Source: Gautieria morchelliformis (taxonomy: Eukaryota; Basidiomycota; Agaricomycetes; Gomphales; Gomphaceae). Taken from it: 64,000 nt of DNA. The DNA is taken from NCBI GenBank assembly GCA_015179125.1, contig WHVA01000062.1:62001-126000 (forward strand). Reading direction: 5' to 3'. A program made the position numbers and the translations under genes. The notes under the pieces were generated by a model, which worked only from the letters and a program-made list of their open reading frames with translations, searched no databases and was not told where the DNA came from. Numbering within the stretch: position 1 is the stretch's first letter; every line of letters starts with the position of its first letter. Below, one piece after another: positions 27,633 to 38,720 of the stretch.

Positions 27633-29946
27633 ATGTCTCCTACTCGTACTGTCGATCTCTCTCGAAGGCATATTTCAACCACTCTGACATCTTCCAATCC
27701 AGGTAGCACACATTCGGCCACTGCCCATGATTCATACTCACCCGTTGCCACATTGAAAGATGACAATAGCATAACGATACTTCCTCAGCATCATCAACAG
27801 ACATATGAGATTAAGATCCCTCCACGTAAAGTCTTCTGGACGCGGTTCAGAGGGAAGAGTCGGACTGAGATCCCCGGCGTGTTGAAGAGTTTGAAGGCTA
27901 TTGTACTATGTTCCTGTGAGTTTTGCCTCATCTCGGTATCTGAAACGGGATCCCGATTATGACCTAGGGCTTAATGTGTTCCTCATTTTTATCCCCATTG
28001 CGTGGGCCGCTCATTTTGAAATTAACCACTGGAAGAATGATCCGCTCACTATTTTCGCCCGTATGTCGCTTCTTGCTAAGAAAAACACGTGCTGAGCTGG
28101 TCCACAGTGTGCTTTTTGTCTACAATCTCCTTGGAAAAGTTGTTTGATTTCGGTGGCGAACAGATTGCGTTATATTGCGGCAAGGTCTGTAGTCCCTGCT
28201 GTCTCTAGCTTTAAGACTGACTCCAAATTATATATAGAGTCTTGGGGACCTTGTCGTCGTGACGCTAAACAAGTGAGAGTTCCGAATTTGCGACATGGAC
28301 GTCACGGATCTCATCCTTTATTCCTTAGCGCTGTAGAAGCCACATTAGCGATAATTCTTCTCATCAGATGCCAGTACGTTGTTGGATGCAAACCAATACA
28401 GTATCCTGTTTGACTCTTCATCCTTAAGATTAAAGATCTTGCAGTCGACTATCGCAGGTTTGTATCCGTCATCTTACCCACAACAGCTACTAAGACCTTA
28501 CTTACCTTTGCCAGGAGTTGTACTTCTACATTTGCTCTTTGTTCCAGGTGTAGCCTTCCTCACTGGCGGGGCTCGTATTTGGCAGCAGAATCTTGAGCCA
28601 CGTCCCACACAGTTAAATCAGACACTACTGACCATCGGGTGAGTGTTATCATAGTCGCCCGTTTTATCCGAACTGTACCTTTAACCCAACCGATGCGTAT
28701 GTGACATCAGTGTTCTCGCCCTCCTTGTACCTGCTGCCTTTTTCGCTGCTCTCAATCCTGGCGTTGCTTCTAGCAACAACGCTGCCGTCGCTACGGGGAC
28801 GAATGCCACCATCGCCGGAGCGGGAACTGAGCCGTTCCTATCTGACACACTGCGAGCTGATTTGTTGGCTATGAGTCGAGGAATATCCATCCTTCTTCTA
28901 ATAGTGTGAGTGCCACTATTGGATCTTGTGATCTCCTCTAACCGCACAATTCCCATGTAAGATACATATGTTCACGTATTTTCTTGTATGATCCTCCCGG
29001 AGACATGAACGTCCTCACTGTCGCTGCGGATGACCCGGAAGAGGTGCGGCGGATTGAAGCAGAGCTAGCCGAGGAGGATCCCAAGGTCAACCCGTGGGTT
29101 TGCCTGTTACTACTCATTTCAACGGTCGCAGTTATGGCGACCACAGCTGTATTCGTTCGTCTTTTTCTTTTTTTACGCTCTCGTAAGTTGGTTCTGAGTA
29201 GTTTTCTTGTCCAGCTTGTGGCCAGCGTCGAAGAAGTACGAGCGGAGAGTAAGCTTACTACGGAGTAAGCTATTCACGCCTCCATGAATTCCCTTGCCCA
29301 ACATCTGTGTCCTCATAGGTGGTTCGGTATAATTCTGCTCCCGCTAGTGTCCTTTAGCGGTGACGGTACGGTCGCGGTTGTATATTTTATGAAGACTGCG
29401 CTGTTCCTCCGTCCGGAGACTCCCGAGTCATTGGCTAGAGGACGTGCAATAGACCTGAGTATCCAGTTCACTCTCTTCTGGATGCCGTTCCTTGTACTTC
29501 TTGGGTGGTGGACCGACAAGCCGTTAATCTTGCTGTTTGGTAAGTGACGTGTCAATTTTCACGCCATCATATCTGATGAAGTGTCAGATTTGTACGAGGT
29601 GGCAATTTTAATCGGGGCGTGCTTTTTGGTCAACTATGTCACTGCGGATTTGAAGACCAACTGGGCTGGTGCGTCGATCTTTTAACATTATAACAGTTTC
29701 TCCACTCAACAACTAATGTTCTTTTTTCTTCATCAGAGGGTGTAATTTTGTGTGCATTCTATGTCATGATCGTGAGTTGCTGATGTGTTTTTTCGGAGAG
29801 TATGGAAACCAATGGCTTGCTACTATATCCAGGCGCTGGTATCATGGTTTTACAAGGGTCAGATTGAGATCGATGAGCTGCTGCAGTGTCAAAGCGTTTC
29901 TGAGGCAGTTCAAACCGTCATTAATGGAGGGACGCTTGGCCAATAG
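27633..29946 (+). CDS. CAX-like calcium/proton exchanger (CaCA superfamily)
   Basis: This multi-exon gene encodes a polytopic cation exchanger, probably of the vacuolar Ca2+/H+ type. From the ATG at 27633 a Ser/Thr-rich N-terminus leads to FWTRFRGKSRTEIPGVLK and then membrane segments. These are FLIFIPIAWAAHFEI, GDLVVVTLN joined by an intron to AVEATLAIILLIRCQ (the first alpha-repeat region with its Glu), VVLLHLLFVPGVAFLTGGAR, VLALLVPAAFFAALNPGV and VCLLLLISTVAVMATTAVF. The second repeat follows as WFGIILLPLVSFSGDGTVAV and VYFMKTALFL, then QFTLFWMPFLVLLGWWTDKP and VAILIGACFLVNYVTADLKT. It ends WFYKGQIEIDELL and TAG at 29,944-29,946. The second repeat lacks the canonical Gly-Asn-Ala-Ala-Glu, so ion specificity is uncertain. 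Exons near 28,130-28,320 are short and hard to join. Confidence 0.82.
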
Positions 29947-30716
29947 GATTAACCTCTCTGGTTTACTTTCGGGCATCTCGCCCCATCCCCTCTCTTCCAT
30001 AGCAGCCACAGTCTAGGCTGAGTGCGAAAGCATATATGACCATATACTGCCACTTCTTAATAGCAACATTATTGTATTATCCCGCAACTGGCTTGTAATC
30101 ATCTATTTACTGACATTACAATGTAACAATAATAATGCTTTATGTACACTCACATTGGTCTAAAAGTTCTGTAAGCTGGTGTATTGGAGTAACAAACATG
30201 TGATCGCCCGCGCTTGATGTCACCACCGTTTGTTTTAGGGTATGGGTCTTTGCGCCGAGGCGCAAGACATTCCTCTTCCTTTTAAATCCGTCCATTTACA
30301 TTGAGAATATAAATGACCCACATCTATGTAGATCTCCCTCAGTCGCTTGACTTCACATTCACGTGCAAGCACTGAGGTGAGATAATAGTTAGTTTCATTA
30401 TGTTTATGTTCACTAGGGCTCGGTGCCGTACCGTATACGCTTACGGCTGTATGTCGTACGGCCAACTTATAGTCGCCTCTGTACCGTATGCGTACCATAT
30501 CCTCTGAACTGTTCAATGGTACGGGTATGGCCGTATGTCGGCCGTATTATGGGCGTACGGGCGTACGGGCTTTACAGGATGTGTGTGACACTTAAAAAAA
30601 ATGTGCTACAGCCACAGTAAATAAGTATCTGGGTATATGCTCCTTATTCATCCAGCACCCGTGCCAACTTGAGGGTTTGTTTGATGATCATCAGCATACG
30701 GATAGTCTGTGCCTTC
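29947..30716. other. Boundary region between the gene block and the transposon block
   Basis: No gene is recognised in these 770 bases. AT-rich sequence follows the antiporter stop. The CGTACGG-rich segment at 30,419-30,575 is described separately. The first transposon-derived sequence begins at 30,717. Confidence 0.5.
30419..30575. repeat. CGTACGG-rich self-complementary segment
   Basis: Short self-complementary words built on GTAC (for example CCGTACCGTATACG, GTACCGTATGCGTACC, GGGCGTACGGGCGTACGGG) recur through about 150 bases in both orientations. The segment has the look of a degenerate foldback element. No terminal repeats could be set precisely. Confidence 0.5.
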
Positions 30717-30994
30717 TGTCAAGATTGGATTTAGGCGTTAATATCATGTATTAGTGACACAGCGAATGCCTGAACGGCTTGTGCAATGAAGTATGTAGTT
30801 CGGCGAACAAGGTTAAGCCAATAAAAGTTTAGAAGGTAACAGGGCTACCCGAATGGGGCTCGCCCTATCTACAATCATAGCGAAATAGCCTGTGATACTT
30901 GACAATGTAACATACAAGGTCTCATGGAAAGGTTGTCTAGTAGTAACAATCGTAGCGGCGGTGGCTGCCGCCCCAGTCCCTGACTCTCTCCGAC
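30717..30994 (+). mobile_element. 5' fragment of a TGTCAAG-type LTR
   Basis: This starts TGTCAAGATTGGATTTAGGC and is collinear with the first 250-280 bases of the two complete solo LTRs at 32,282 and 36,220 (the latter inverted). It shares TTAATATCATGTATTAGTGA, the GCGAATGCC words and the ending near GTTGTCTAGTAGTAACAAT. It is cut at 30,994, where the next LTR begins. The remainder of this copy was not found beyond that LTR. Confidence 0.8.
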
Positions 30995-31638
30995 TGTAAA
31001 TTTGTTACAGATTACAAGTCATTTCTGTCCATGGAATTGATGCCGGACCACTGTAAGACAGTAAAATACAAGCTAGGAGTACAAGTTAGGAGAATGGGAG
31101 GGTAGACGAATTAACTACAGTGGGAGAAATAAAGGCTTGATGAAATACAAGGTGTTTTTGTTACTTGTACAGAGAGAGAAGACAACTGCGGACGGTTCGC
31201 GAACACAAAGTGAGAAGTGAGCGCATGGTGGGATGTCCCTGGTTGGTTAGATGCATGTAAATGTGAGTTTTAAAAAATAAAATCAGCCATAGAACAACTG
31301 CCAAAATATTTACAATGATCATAATATAAAGCAACAATACGAAGCGTGAGCTGGTCTCTGGAAGAATGAAGAAAGGAACAATGTGGAGAAACTTTATGCA
31401 GGGAAGCATGCATCTCCTTTTTAGGTACCAAATTGTAAAGTTGTAGATCTTAAGCCTATTATCACAAGGGCACACAGAACTTGACCAAGGTGTGGTATTC
31501 TGGATGCTATGTAGTGACAGTGTAAGGTAAGATGCGATGGGAACCGCTGGCTGGTTCCCACACATGAACTGTACAGTGGGTCCCTAAGGGACTGGTATTA
31601 GGTAAGCACTATGTACATAGGATATTAGGTTATTTACA
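30995..31638 (-). mobile_element. LTR with TGTAAAT..ATTTACA ends (644 bp)
   Basis: On the minus strand this segment runs from TGTAAATAACC to AACAAATTTACA, so its ends form a perfect 7-bp inverted repeat of the TG..CA type. Directly 5' of it on that strand is AGAGGGGGAGGG, a good polypurine tract. Beyond that is a C-terminal polyprotein remnant. It is therefore the 3' LTR of a truncated minus-strand element. Confidence 0.75.
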
Positions 31639-31970
31639 CCCTCCCCCTCTATGAACAACTTCAAGAGGTATAGAGGTCCTCCATGATGGAGTCCTCTAGT
31701 GATTCCGATACGATGGCATCAGCATCATATGGGGCCGGCGGAGCGCGAGACTCCGCCAGGGGCGCCTCTGTGTCTGCAGGGGTGTGTGTGTGCGGTGGCT
31801 CTGCCTCACCAATGGCAGGGGTTTCTGCCTGGTTGTTGGGGCTGGTGTCCTCATGGAGCATGGCCTTGATGGCCGGGTCATTGGCCAGTGGGGGCGAGAG
31901 CAACCTGGCCGCTGGGAGATAGTCAGCTGACAGGTCCGTTGGACAGGTCCGCCGGACACGTAACCCTAAT
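31639..31970 (-). pseudogene. C-terminal remnant of a retrotransposon polyprotein with polypurine tract
   Basis: An open frame, rich in Pro, Ala and Glu, ends at 31,661 with SLEDSIMEDLYTS. It includes AARLLSPPLANDPAIKAML and PAIGEAEPPHTHTPADTE-like sequence. This composition and its place immediately before a polypurine tract (31,640-31,655) and an LTR are as expected for the tail of a Ty3/gypsy polyprotein. The rest of the element is missing. Confidence 0.55.
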
Positions 31971-32281
31971 CTAAGAATAACCTATAGGCGTGTATGGGTG
32001 CCGAAGACGTGTTGCAGTATTTATTGAATAGGAAGTGCTGTAAAATGCGTGCTGCCACGACTTGTGCAGCATAAAGTACGAGTGCTATTGCTTCAGCTTG
32101 CTGCTAGCTTCCATGTCTCCACATCAGGATGCCATCCCTAAAACCCTTTTTGACATTCTAACAAACTATCTGGCTCTAGCGCAGGGTGTGTGTAAGGGCA
32201 ACCCTGGCTGGTTGTGGAGATCACACTACCACACAACTGACAAGGGGAAATCCAAAGTATGTATAAATGAACAGAGTATAC
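31971..32281. other. Unassigned sequence flanking a solo LTR
   Basis: No gene is seen. The last five bases (TATAC, 32,277-32,281) are the target duplication of the following LTR. The word CTGACAAGGGGAAATCCAAAG near 32,237 recurs, slightly changed, at about 33,337 on the other side of the LTR. This suggests both flanks belong to one older repeat, possibly the gypsy-1 LTR. Confidence 0.5.
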
Positions 32282-33312
32282 TGTCAAGATTGGTTTTTAG
32301 GTGTTAATATCATGTATTAGTGAACACAGCGAATGCCCGAATGACTTGTGCGAATAAGTATGCCATTCAGCGAATAGGTGAACCAATAAATGTTCACAAG
32401 ATAAGAGGGCGGCCCGAGCGGAGCTCGCCCTATCTACAGTCATAGTGAAATAGCCCGTGGCACTAGACGATGTAACGTGCAAGGTGTCACGGAAGGGTTG
32501 TCTAAGTAGCAACAATCCCTTTGCCGGCGAAGGTGCTCCTTCGGAGCCCTTCGCCGCCAGCACAGAAAATAGTTTGAAGGCTAAGGTAACGAAGATGAAG
32601 TATGAGAACTCACCAGTGGTGCCTAAGTCCTCTTCTGGTCAAAGATAGAAATCTCCAGGAGAAGGCTCAAGACGATGATCACCGCGAGGTCAAGTTTGCA
32701 CAAGATGAACGACGTATGATAATTGAACTGGAGAATATACATGCGAATGTAAACTACTTATATCGAATGCTCGTAAGGTATTAGTGAATAGGAAAGAGGC
32801 CGTCGTGGGTCAGGGTCGGATAGGGGTGCACAGTCATGATACTAAGTAGATGGAATAAACATACAATAGAGTGAGGGAGGAGTGCGAACATGAAACGACG
32901 GAGAGTAAAGGTGGGGAAGGCACTTAAGGACAAAACCATGTCTTGGGACCCGCATACATGCTACCCTGCACGGACTCTTCGTCTACTGGGTTGATCCCGC
33001 ACGACCTATGGAAGGGACGTCCTGCGAACACACTTTGGCCATATGAACACCCAAAGGGGTTGGATTAAGAAGATGATGGGGTTAGTGATGAACCATCATG
33101 CCGGGTGAATGGTATCGATCACATTTGATGGCATGCCTGCTGGCGAAATGTGCGAGAAGCGAATAGCGGTTCGGAGAATGGGGCGAACAGCGGGTAGAGT
33201 GGACGTAGAGGGGGAGTGGTCGGTGGGTGCAGCGAACTCTGGCGAAGATGCTAGGGAGTGACGAGGGGGAACATAGAGACAGTGGGGTGAGAGAAATAGA
33301 CAGGTCATGACA
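32282..33312 (+). mobile_element. Solo LTR, TGTCAAG family, with TATAC target duplication (1,031 bp)
   Basis: The element begins TGTCAAGATTGG and ends GGTCATGACA, giving TGTCA/TGACA inverted ends. The five bases before it (32,277-32,281) and after it (33,313-33,317) are both TATAC. No internal protein domains are present, so it is a solo LTR or a very short non-autonomous element. A 63-codon frame at 32,457-32,648 is conserved in the inverted copy but begins GTG here. The element is unusually rich in GCGAA/TTCGC words. Confidence 0.88.
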
Positions 33313-33438
33313 TATACAAGAGAGGGGATTCTCACCTGACAAGGGGAAACCCAAAGAGAAAAGTCTAAGGACCCCCGATGTCAGCGAGCCTGTATTATAC
33401 TACACTGCGCAGCCAGGGACAACACTTGGCACCCGCCA

Positions 33439-34931
33439 TCAACCCTGCATCCCCCTGACCTCTCTGACCCTTGATCGACCCTTGATGCCACCTATTACGC
33501 GAGTCGCTTGATTTCCGACACTGTTCTGAGAGCGGAAGTCGGAAATTGGAGTGGAACTGGCAAAGCGGACAGAACTGGTGGAAGTTCTCCCAGAAGCAGA
33601 ATCATTTCCGAAAGCGGAGGCGGAGATAGAATCGGAAGTGGAAGCGGAGTTGGAAATGGAGTCAGAACTGGGAATGGAAAACAGGGTGTCCCCTGACATC
33701 ACCCCCCCTCTAGCGTGCTGCGTCCTCGAAGCACGGGACACGAGGGATTGAAATGCCAGTGAGCGGATTCGGCGAGGGGCACCAGGGTGTTTCCTATAGA
33801 ACTTGCGGAGTTTGTCCGGAGCGGAGACATCTTGCTCCGGGACCCACGAATTCTCCTCATACCCATACCCTTCCCATTTCACGAGGAATTGGAGTCGTCC
33901 TCGCACGAACCGGCTGTCCAGGATCCGTTCCACCACATAGTGCTCTTCCCCATCTACAATTTCCGGTGGAGGTGGCAGACGAGCCTTCCGACCTGGAATT
34001 GGGTCCTCAAGCATAGGGAGTAACTTCACCATGTTGAAGACGGGGTGGAGGCGGGACATGGACATCGGAAGTCGGAGGCGGTATGCATTCCGTCCAACCA
34101 TCCGCATCACTGTGAAGGGCCCAAGGTAGTGGTGGGCAAGCTTCTGCGAAGGGCATGTGGTGCGGATGTCACTTGCATCTAGATACACCTTGTCTCCAAC
34201 TTGGTACTCTGGGGCAGGAACCCGGCGTTGGTTGTAGTACCTTGCCATGTCATCCTTGGCCTTCGCAAGGGCCGACTTGGCTTCCGAAAGGGTGGAGTCC
34301 ATGCGGTCTTGGAACTCATTGACTGTCTCGAGTCAGGACTCTGCCTGGCGTGGCTTGAAGCCCATCCGTGGGTGTCGTCCGGAGTCAAGCATGAAGGGAG
34401 TCTGTTGTGTGGCAGAATGTACGTGGTTGTTGTATTGGAATTCCGCCAGTGGAAGTAACTCATCCCAGTCATCCTGCCTCTCATTGACAAAGAGGCAGAG
34501 ATATTGCTCCAACTCCTGATTGACCCATTCCGTCTGTCCATCACCCTGTGGATGGTACGCTGTGGTGGTAGCCAGCTTTATGCCGAGCAGGCGGTAGAGC
34601 TCCTGAGTCAGTTCCGCGACAAACTGCGGACCTCAGTCAGAAACGACTTGCTTCGGGAGCCCATGCAACTTCCAGACATGCACAAGGAACAGGCGGGCCG
34701 CTCCAAGGGCTGTGATCGTCGTGTGCGTCGGAATGAAGTGGGACACCTTGCTTACCGAGTCCACGACGTTCATGATCGCGTCGTAGCCATGGGACTCTGG
34801 GAGTTCAATGATGAAGTCGACACTGATGGTGTCCCAGCGTGATTCTGGAATTGGGAGTGGAACAAGTTCTCCGATGGGCGGATGTCGTTGTGCTTTGGTT
34901 TGGAGACAAAGGTCACATGTCTTCACATACT
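33439..34931 (-). pseudogene. gypsy-1 integrase and chromodomain (broken)
   Basis: KTCDLCLQTKAQRHPPIGEL is the second half of the HHCC zinc finger and SVDFIIELPESHGYD the first Asp of the integrase core. YHPQGDGQTEWVNQELEQYL carries the catalytic Glu. SRLHPVFNMVKLLPM is the GPY/F-region equivalent, and VVERILDSRFVRGRLQFLVK with WEGYGYEENSWVPEQDV is a chromodomain. TGA stops interrupt the frame at 34,633-34,635 (in SD*GPQF, where Arg is expected) and 34,333-34,335. The zinc finger is split by the LTR insertion at 34,931/36,221. Confidence 0.85.
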
Positions 34932-36220
34932 TGTCATGATTTGTTTATTCTGCGAATCATCCCTCAGCACAAGGCGAATGACCTCCTGAACCAGCGAATG
35001 ACTTCCTGAACCAGCGAATATCTTGCCAAAATATTCATTGCCATACTGCTTTCGCATTCGCTATTCGCATCATTCCTGCCAGCACGCCAGACCCACATGC
35101 TCAGGATGCATTTGGATAGTGTCAGTTGCAGCCTCCGTGCAGGTTGGACTCAATGGGACTCGTACCACTGCAGGGCAGGACGAATTAGCTTCGCCGAAGT
35201 TTTCACTACACAGTTGTCATGACCCATTCATTTCTTGTATCAAGCTATCCCTGTTTTCCCTTTCACCACTCTTCCATGTTCGCTCGTCTTCGCTCCATTC
35301 ACTCCACGCTCAATTCACTATTCGCCACATTCGCCATATGACCATTCGCTACTCGCATCATTCGCCAGCAGGCACGCCATCAAACAGGAACAACATCCTT
35401 TACCCGGGTTGATGGTTCATCACTGGTCCCATCATCTTCTCAACTCAACCCCCTTTGGGTGTTCCTATGGCCAGAATACATTCGCGGGGCATCCTACCCG
35501 TAGGTCATGTGGGACCAACCCAGCAGACGAAGAGTCCGTGCAGGGTGGTGTATATGCAGGTCCCAAGGCGTGTTTTCATACATAGGGGCCTTCGCCCTCT
35601 TTCTTCTCCATCGTTTCATGTTTGCACCCCTCTTCCATTCTATTGTATGTCTATTTCATCTATTATGTATCCTGACTGCGCACCCCTATCCAATCCTGAC
35701 TCCAGACGGCCTCTTTCCTATTCGCTAGCACCATATGAGCATTCGGTATAAGTAGTCTACATTCGCATGTATATTCTCCAGTTTAATTATCATACGTCCA
35801 TCTTGTGAAAACTTGACCTCGCTGTGATCATCGTCTTGAGCCTTCTCCTGTAGATTTCTATCTTCGACCAGAAGAGGACTTAGGCATCACTGGTGAGTTC
35901 TCATACTTCATCTTTGTTACCTTAGCCTTCGAGTTATTTTCTGTGCTGTCAGCGAAGGGCTCCGAAGGAGTGCCTTCGCCGGCGAAAGGATTGTCGCCAC
36001 TTAGACAACCTTTCCGTGACACCTTGCACGTTACATCGTCAAGTGCCATGGGCTATTTCGCTATGACTGTAGATCAGGGCGAATTCCTTTCTAGTAACCC
36101 TCTTACTTCTTAACCCTTACCTCTTCGGTACTGTTCGCTGGGCGATTCGCTAGATCGCACACGCTATTCGGGCATTCGCCACTAACATGCGATATTAACG
36201 CCCAAAATCCAATCTTGACA
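34932..36220 (-). mobile_element. Inverted solo LTR inserted in gypsy-1 integrase (1,289 bp)
   Basis: On the minus strand it starts TGTCAAGATTGG at 36,220 and ends AATCATGACA at 34,932. Flanking five bases are ATACT (34,927-34,931) and GTACT (36,221-36,225), a target duplication with one mismatch. It is collinear with the solo LTR at 32,282 up to the internal GGTCATGACA (about 35,215). It then carries about 283 extra bases, including repeated GCGAATGACNTCCTGAACCA-like units near 34,974-35,020. The insertion splits the codons between GQYC and KTCDLC. Confidence 0.88.
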
Positions 36221-37935
36221 GTACTGTCCAATGTAGCGGGACATCTGAGGCCACCAGTAGTTTCGAGCCACTAACTCCAGCGTCTTCCACCTGCCAGCAT
36301 GCCCAGCGACCCATGTGTCATGGTGCTGGGACACAATGTGGCGGCGGAGGTCTGCCCCACCTGGAACATAGACCTTGCCTCTGAAGTGGAGCAGCCCATC
36401 ATGTTCCGACCATTCCGCTGCCCGTACAGACCATGAGTGCCCTTTCTGAAGTTCCTCCACCACCTTCACCACCGACTCCTCCTTCTCTCCATTCCAGTAC
36501 TGCCTCCAGATGTCCCGGAGCATTTCCGCTTCTGCCCCAACTGCAGTCACTCCTTCGAGGGCGTGGATTGCAAAGAGACTTGGGCGGAGTAGTGTCATAT
36601 CAGCGTTGTCTCCACTTCCACTTCCATGATCCGCACGGCGGGATAGGGCATCAGGCTTGCCCATGGTGTGGCCGGGGCGGTGGTGGAGCATGAAGTCGAA
36701 CCGGGACAGGTGTAGGGACCACCGTGCTTGTCATCGGTTCAACTTCTTAGACGTGCGGAAGTACTCAAGGTTCTTGTGGTCTGTCCAGATCTCAAATGGG
36801 CATAGAGCACCCTCGAGGAAGTGTCGCCACTCCTCCAGTGCCCGGATGATTGCCAGCATCTCCTTGTCATGGATCTCATAGTTCCACTCGACCGGACTAA
36901 GGCTTTTAGAGAAGAAGGCAATCGGATGCCACCCCCCACCATCTCCCGATGACTGTTGTGACAAGACCGCTCCGGTAGCTGTGTCGGAAGAATCCGTCTC
37001 GACTCGATAAGGGCGAGAGTCGTCGGGAAAGATCAGGACCGGGGCAGAAGTGATCAGCTCCTTGAGTTTGTCAAAGGAAGCTTGTTCCGGCTCTCCCCAC
37101 CACCATCCAACCTCTTTCTTGGTGAGGTCGAAGAGGGCATGGGCGTGGCAGGAGAAGTCCTTGATGAACCGCCGGTAGAAATTGACAGCCCAATGAAGGA
37201 CTGGACCTCCTTCTTGTTCCGCAGCACAGGCCAATCCGATACACCGGAAACTTTGACCGGGTCCATTTCTACCTTTCCTTCCGACACAATCACCCCAAGA
37301 TACTCTATCTGTGTCCGCTCAAATTCACACTTTTCCAGCTTGAGACACAGGTTGTACTCCCGGAGCCGTTCCAGCACTCTCCGCACGACCTCCCGATGTT
37401 CCGACATTGTTTTTGTGAAGATGAGGATGTCATTGAGGTAGACACAGACAACCCCTTCTGCTATCATGTCACGGAAGATGTCATTCATCATCGTCTGGAA
37501 TGTGGCGGGACTGTTGGTGAGGCCAAAGAACATGACCTGTGGCTCAAAGAGTCCTCGGTTGGTGCGGAATGCGGCCTTCCACTCATCTCCCTCCCGGATC
37601 CGAACATTATTGAAGACCCAGCGGACATCCAGCTTAGTGAAGTACCTTGCCCCGCGGAGTTGTGTGATCATTTCGGAAATGAGTGGAATGGGGTACCGGT
37701 TCTTGATTGTGATCGCATTCAAAGCCTGGTAATCCTGCACAAGTCTGAGTGAGCCGTCCTTCTTCTTGATGAAGAACACCAGAGATGCCATGGGTGACTT
37801 GGAGGGGCGGATCCTCCCTGTACGGAGGTTTTCCGCAAGGAATGCATCAAGCTCTACCTGCTCCTTGGGTGACAGCGAGTAGACTTTGCAGTTGGTGGGC
37901 TTTGACCCAGGCTCCAACTTGATGGCATGGTCTCA
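36221..37935 (-). pseudogene. gypsy-1 reverse transcriptase and RNase H (broken)
   Basis: Reverse transcriptase motifs include [71 protein letters not shown] and [13 protein letters not shown]. The catalytic YxDD box reads YLND, with Asn (AAT, 37,432-37,434) for the first Asp. A frameshift near 37,190-37,230 separates this from [18 protein letters not shown] and the RNase H block (WHPIAFFSKSLSPVEWNYEI, HDKEMLAIIRALEEWRHFLE). The frame is stopped by TGA at 36,731-36,733. After that HHRPGHTMGKPDALSRR and the start of the integrase zinc finger (HIVSQHHDTWVAGHAG) follow. A further stop at 37,933-37,935 precedes DHAIKLEPG. Confidence 0.87.
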
Positions 37936-38720
37936 CAGCTTCCGTGGAGGCAGGGCATCAAATGACTCCTTGGCAAAGACGTCCTCGAACTCCCGCAGGT
38001 ACTCTGGAATTTCCGCCTCCACTTTATCATGCTTCCTGGAGGCTTCAGCAAGGCGTTGCGAAATATTTCCGGTGGCGCAGATGTGTTCCGCTTCCGGTGG
38101 AAGGTTTACATACAGCAAGCGCTCCCCCACTGCCAGAGTGTCTTCCAGGCCAAGTCGGATGACATCAGAGTCGGAATTGGAATTGGAATTGGAAGTGGGA
38201 GCCGGTTCAAATTCTGCTTCCGAGTCTTCTTCTGTAAGCAGTGGATGGGGGCCAGATCAACATGTCTGTATGAGCCGTTCGGTTTTCCGCTGCTCCTGGC
38301 GCTCCTTCCGCACTTCCGCCCAGCACATGTGACACTTGGCTGGGCATCGACTCATCAGCACCTTCTGAGTCTGCCAATTGATCTCCGGGTTGTGCTCCTG
38401 AAGCCAGGTAAACCCGAGGATGATGTCTTGCTTCCCCAGGCTGGTGACTGCAAAGGAAGTGCATTCTGTGTGTCCATCGTAGCGGAGAATTGTGTCTACT
38501 ATCTCCATGATGGACCCTGCCTCATTGGGGCTTCCATCCACATTGAACACCAGGATTGCACGTTGCAACTTCCGTGTGGTCAGTCAGTTCCGTTCCACAT
38601 AGTCCTGGTCTATAAACTGACCAGTGGCCCCACAATCGACAAGGGCGGGTCCGGATTTGACTTCCGCCATATCTGTCGTCTGGAGCTCCACCTTAATGAC
38701 TAGTGACTTGGGGCCAGGGG
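37936..38720 (-). pseudogene. gypsy-1 aspartic protease region (broken)
   Basis: The retropepsin-like segment shows ALVDCGATGQFIDQDYVERN, followed by a TGA stop (38,584-38,586) and then LTTRKLQRAILVFNVDG and LGKQDIILGFTWLQEHNPEI. The active-site triad reads Asp-Cys-Gly, a common variant in this clade. The linker to the polymerase contains a repetitive Asn/Ser stretch near 38,165-38,215. Confidence 0.8.
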
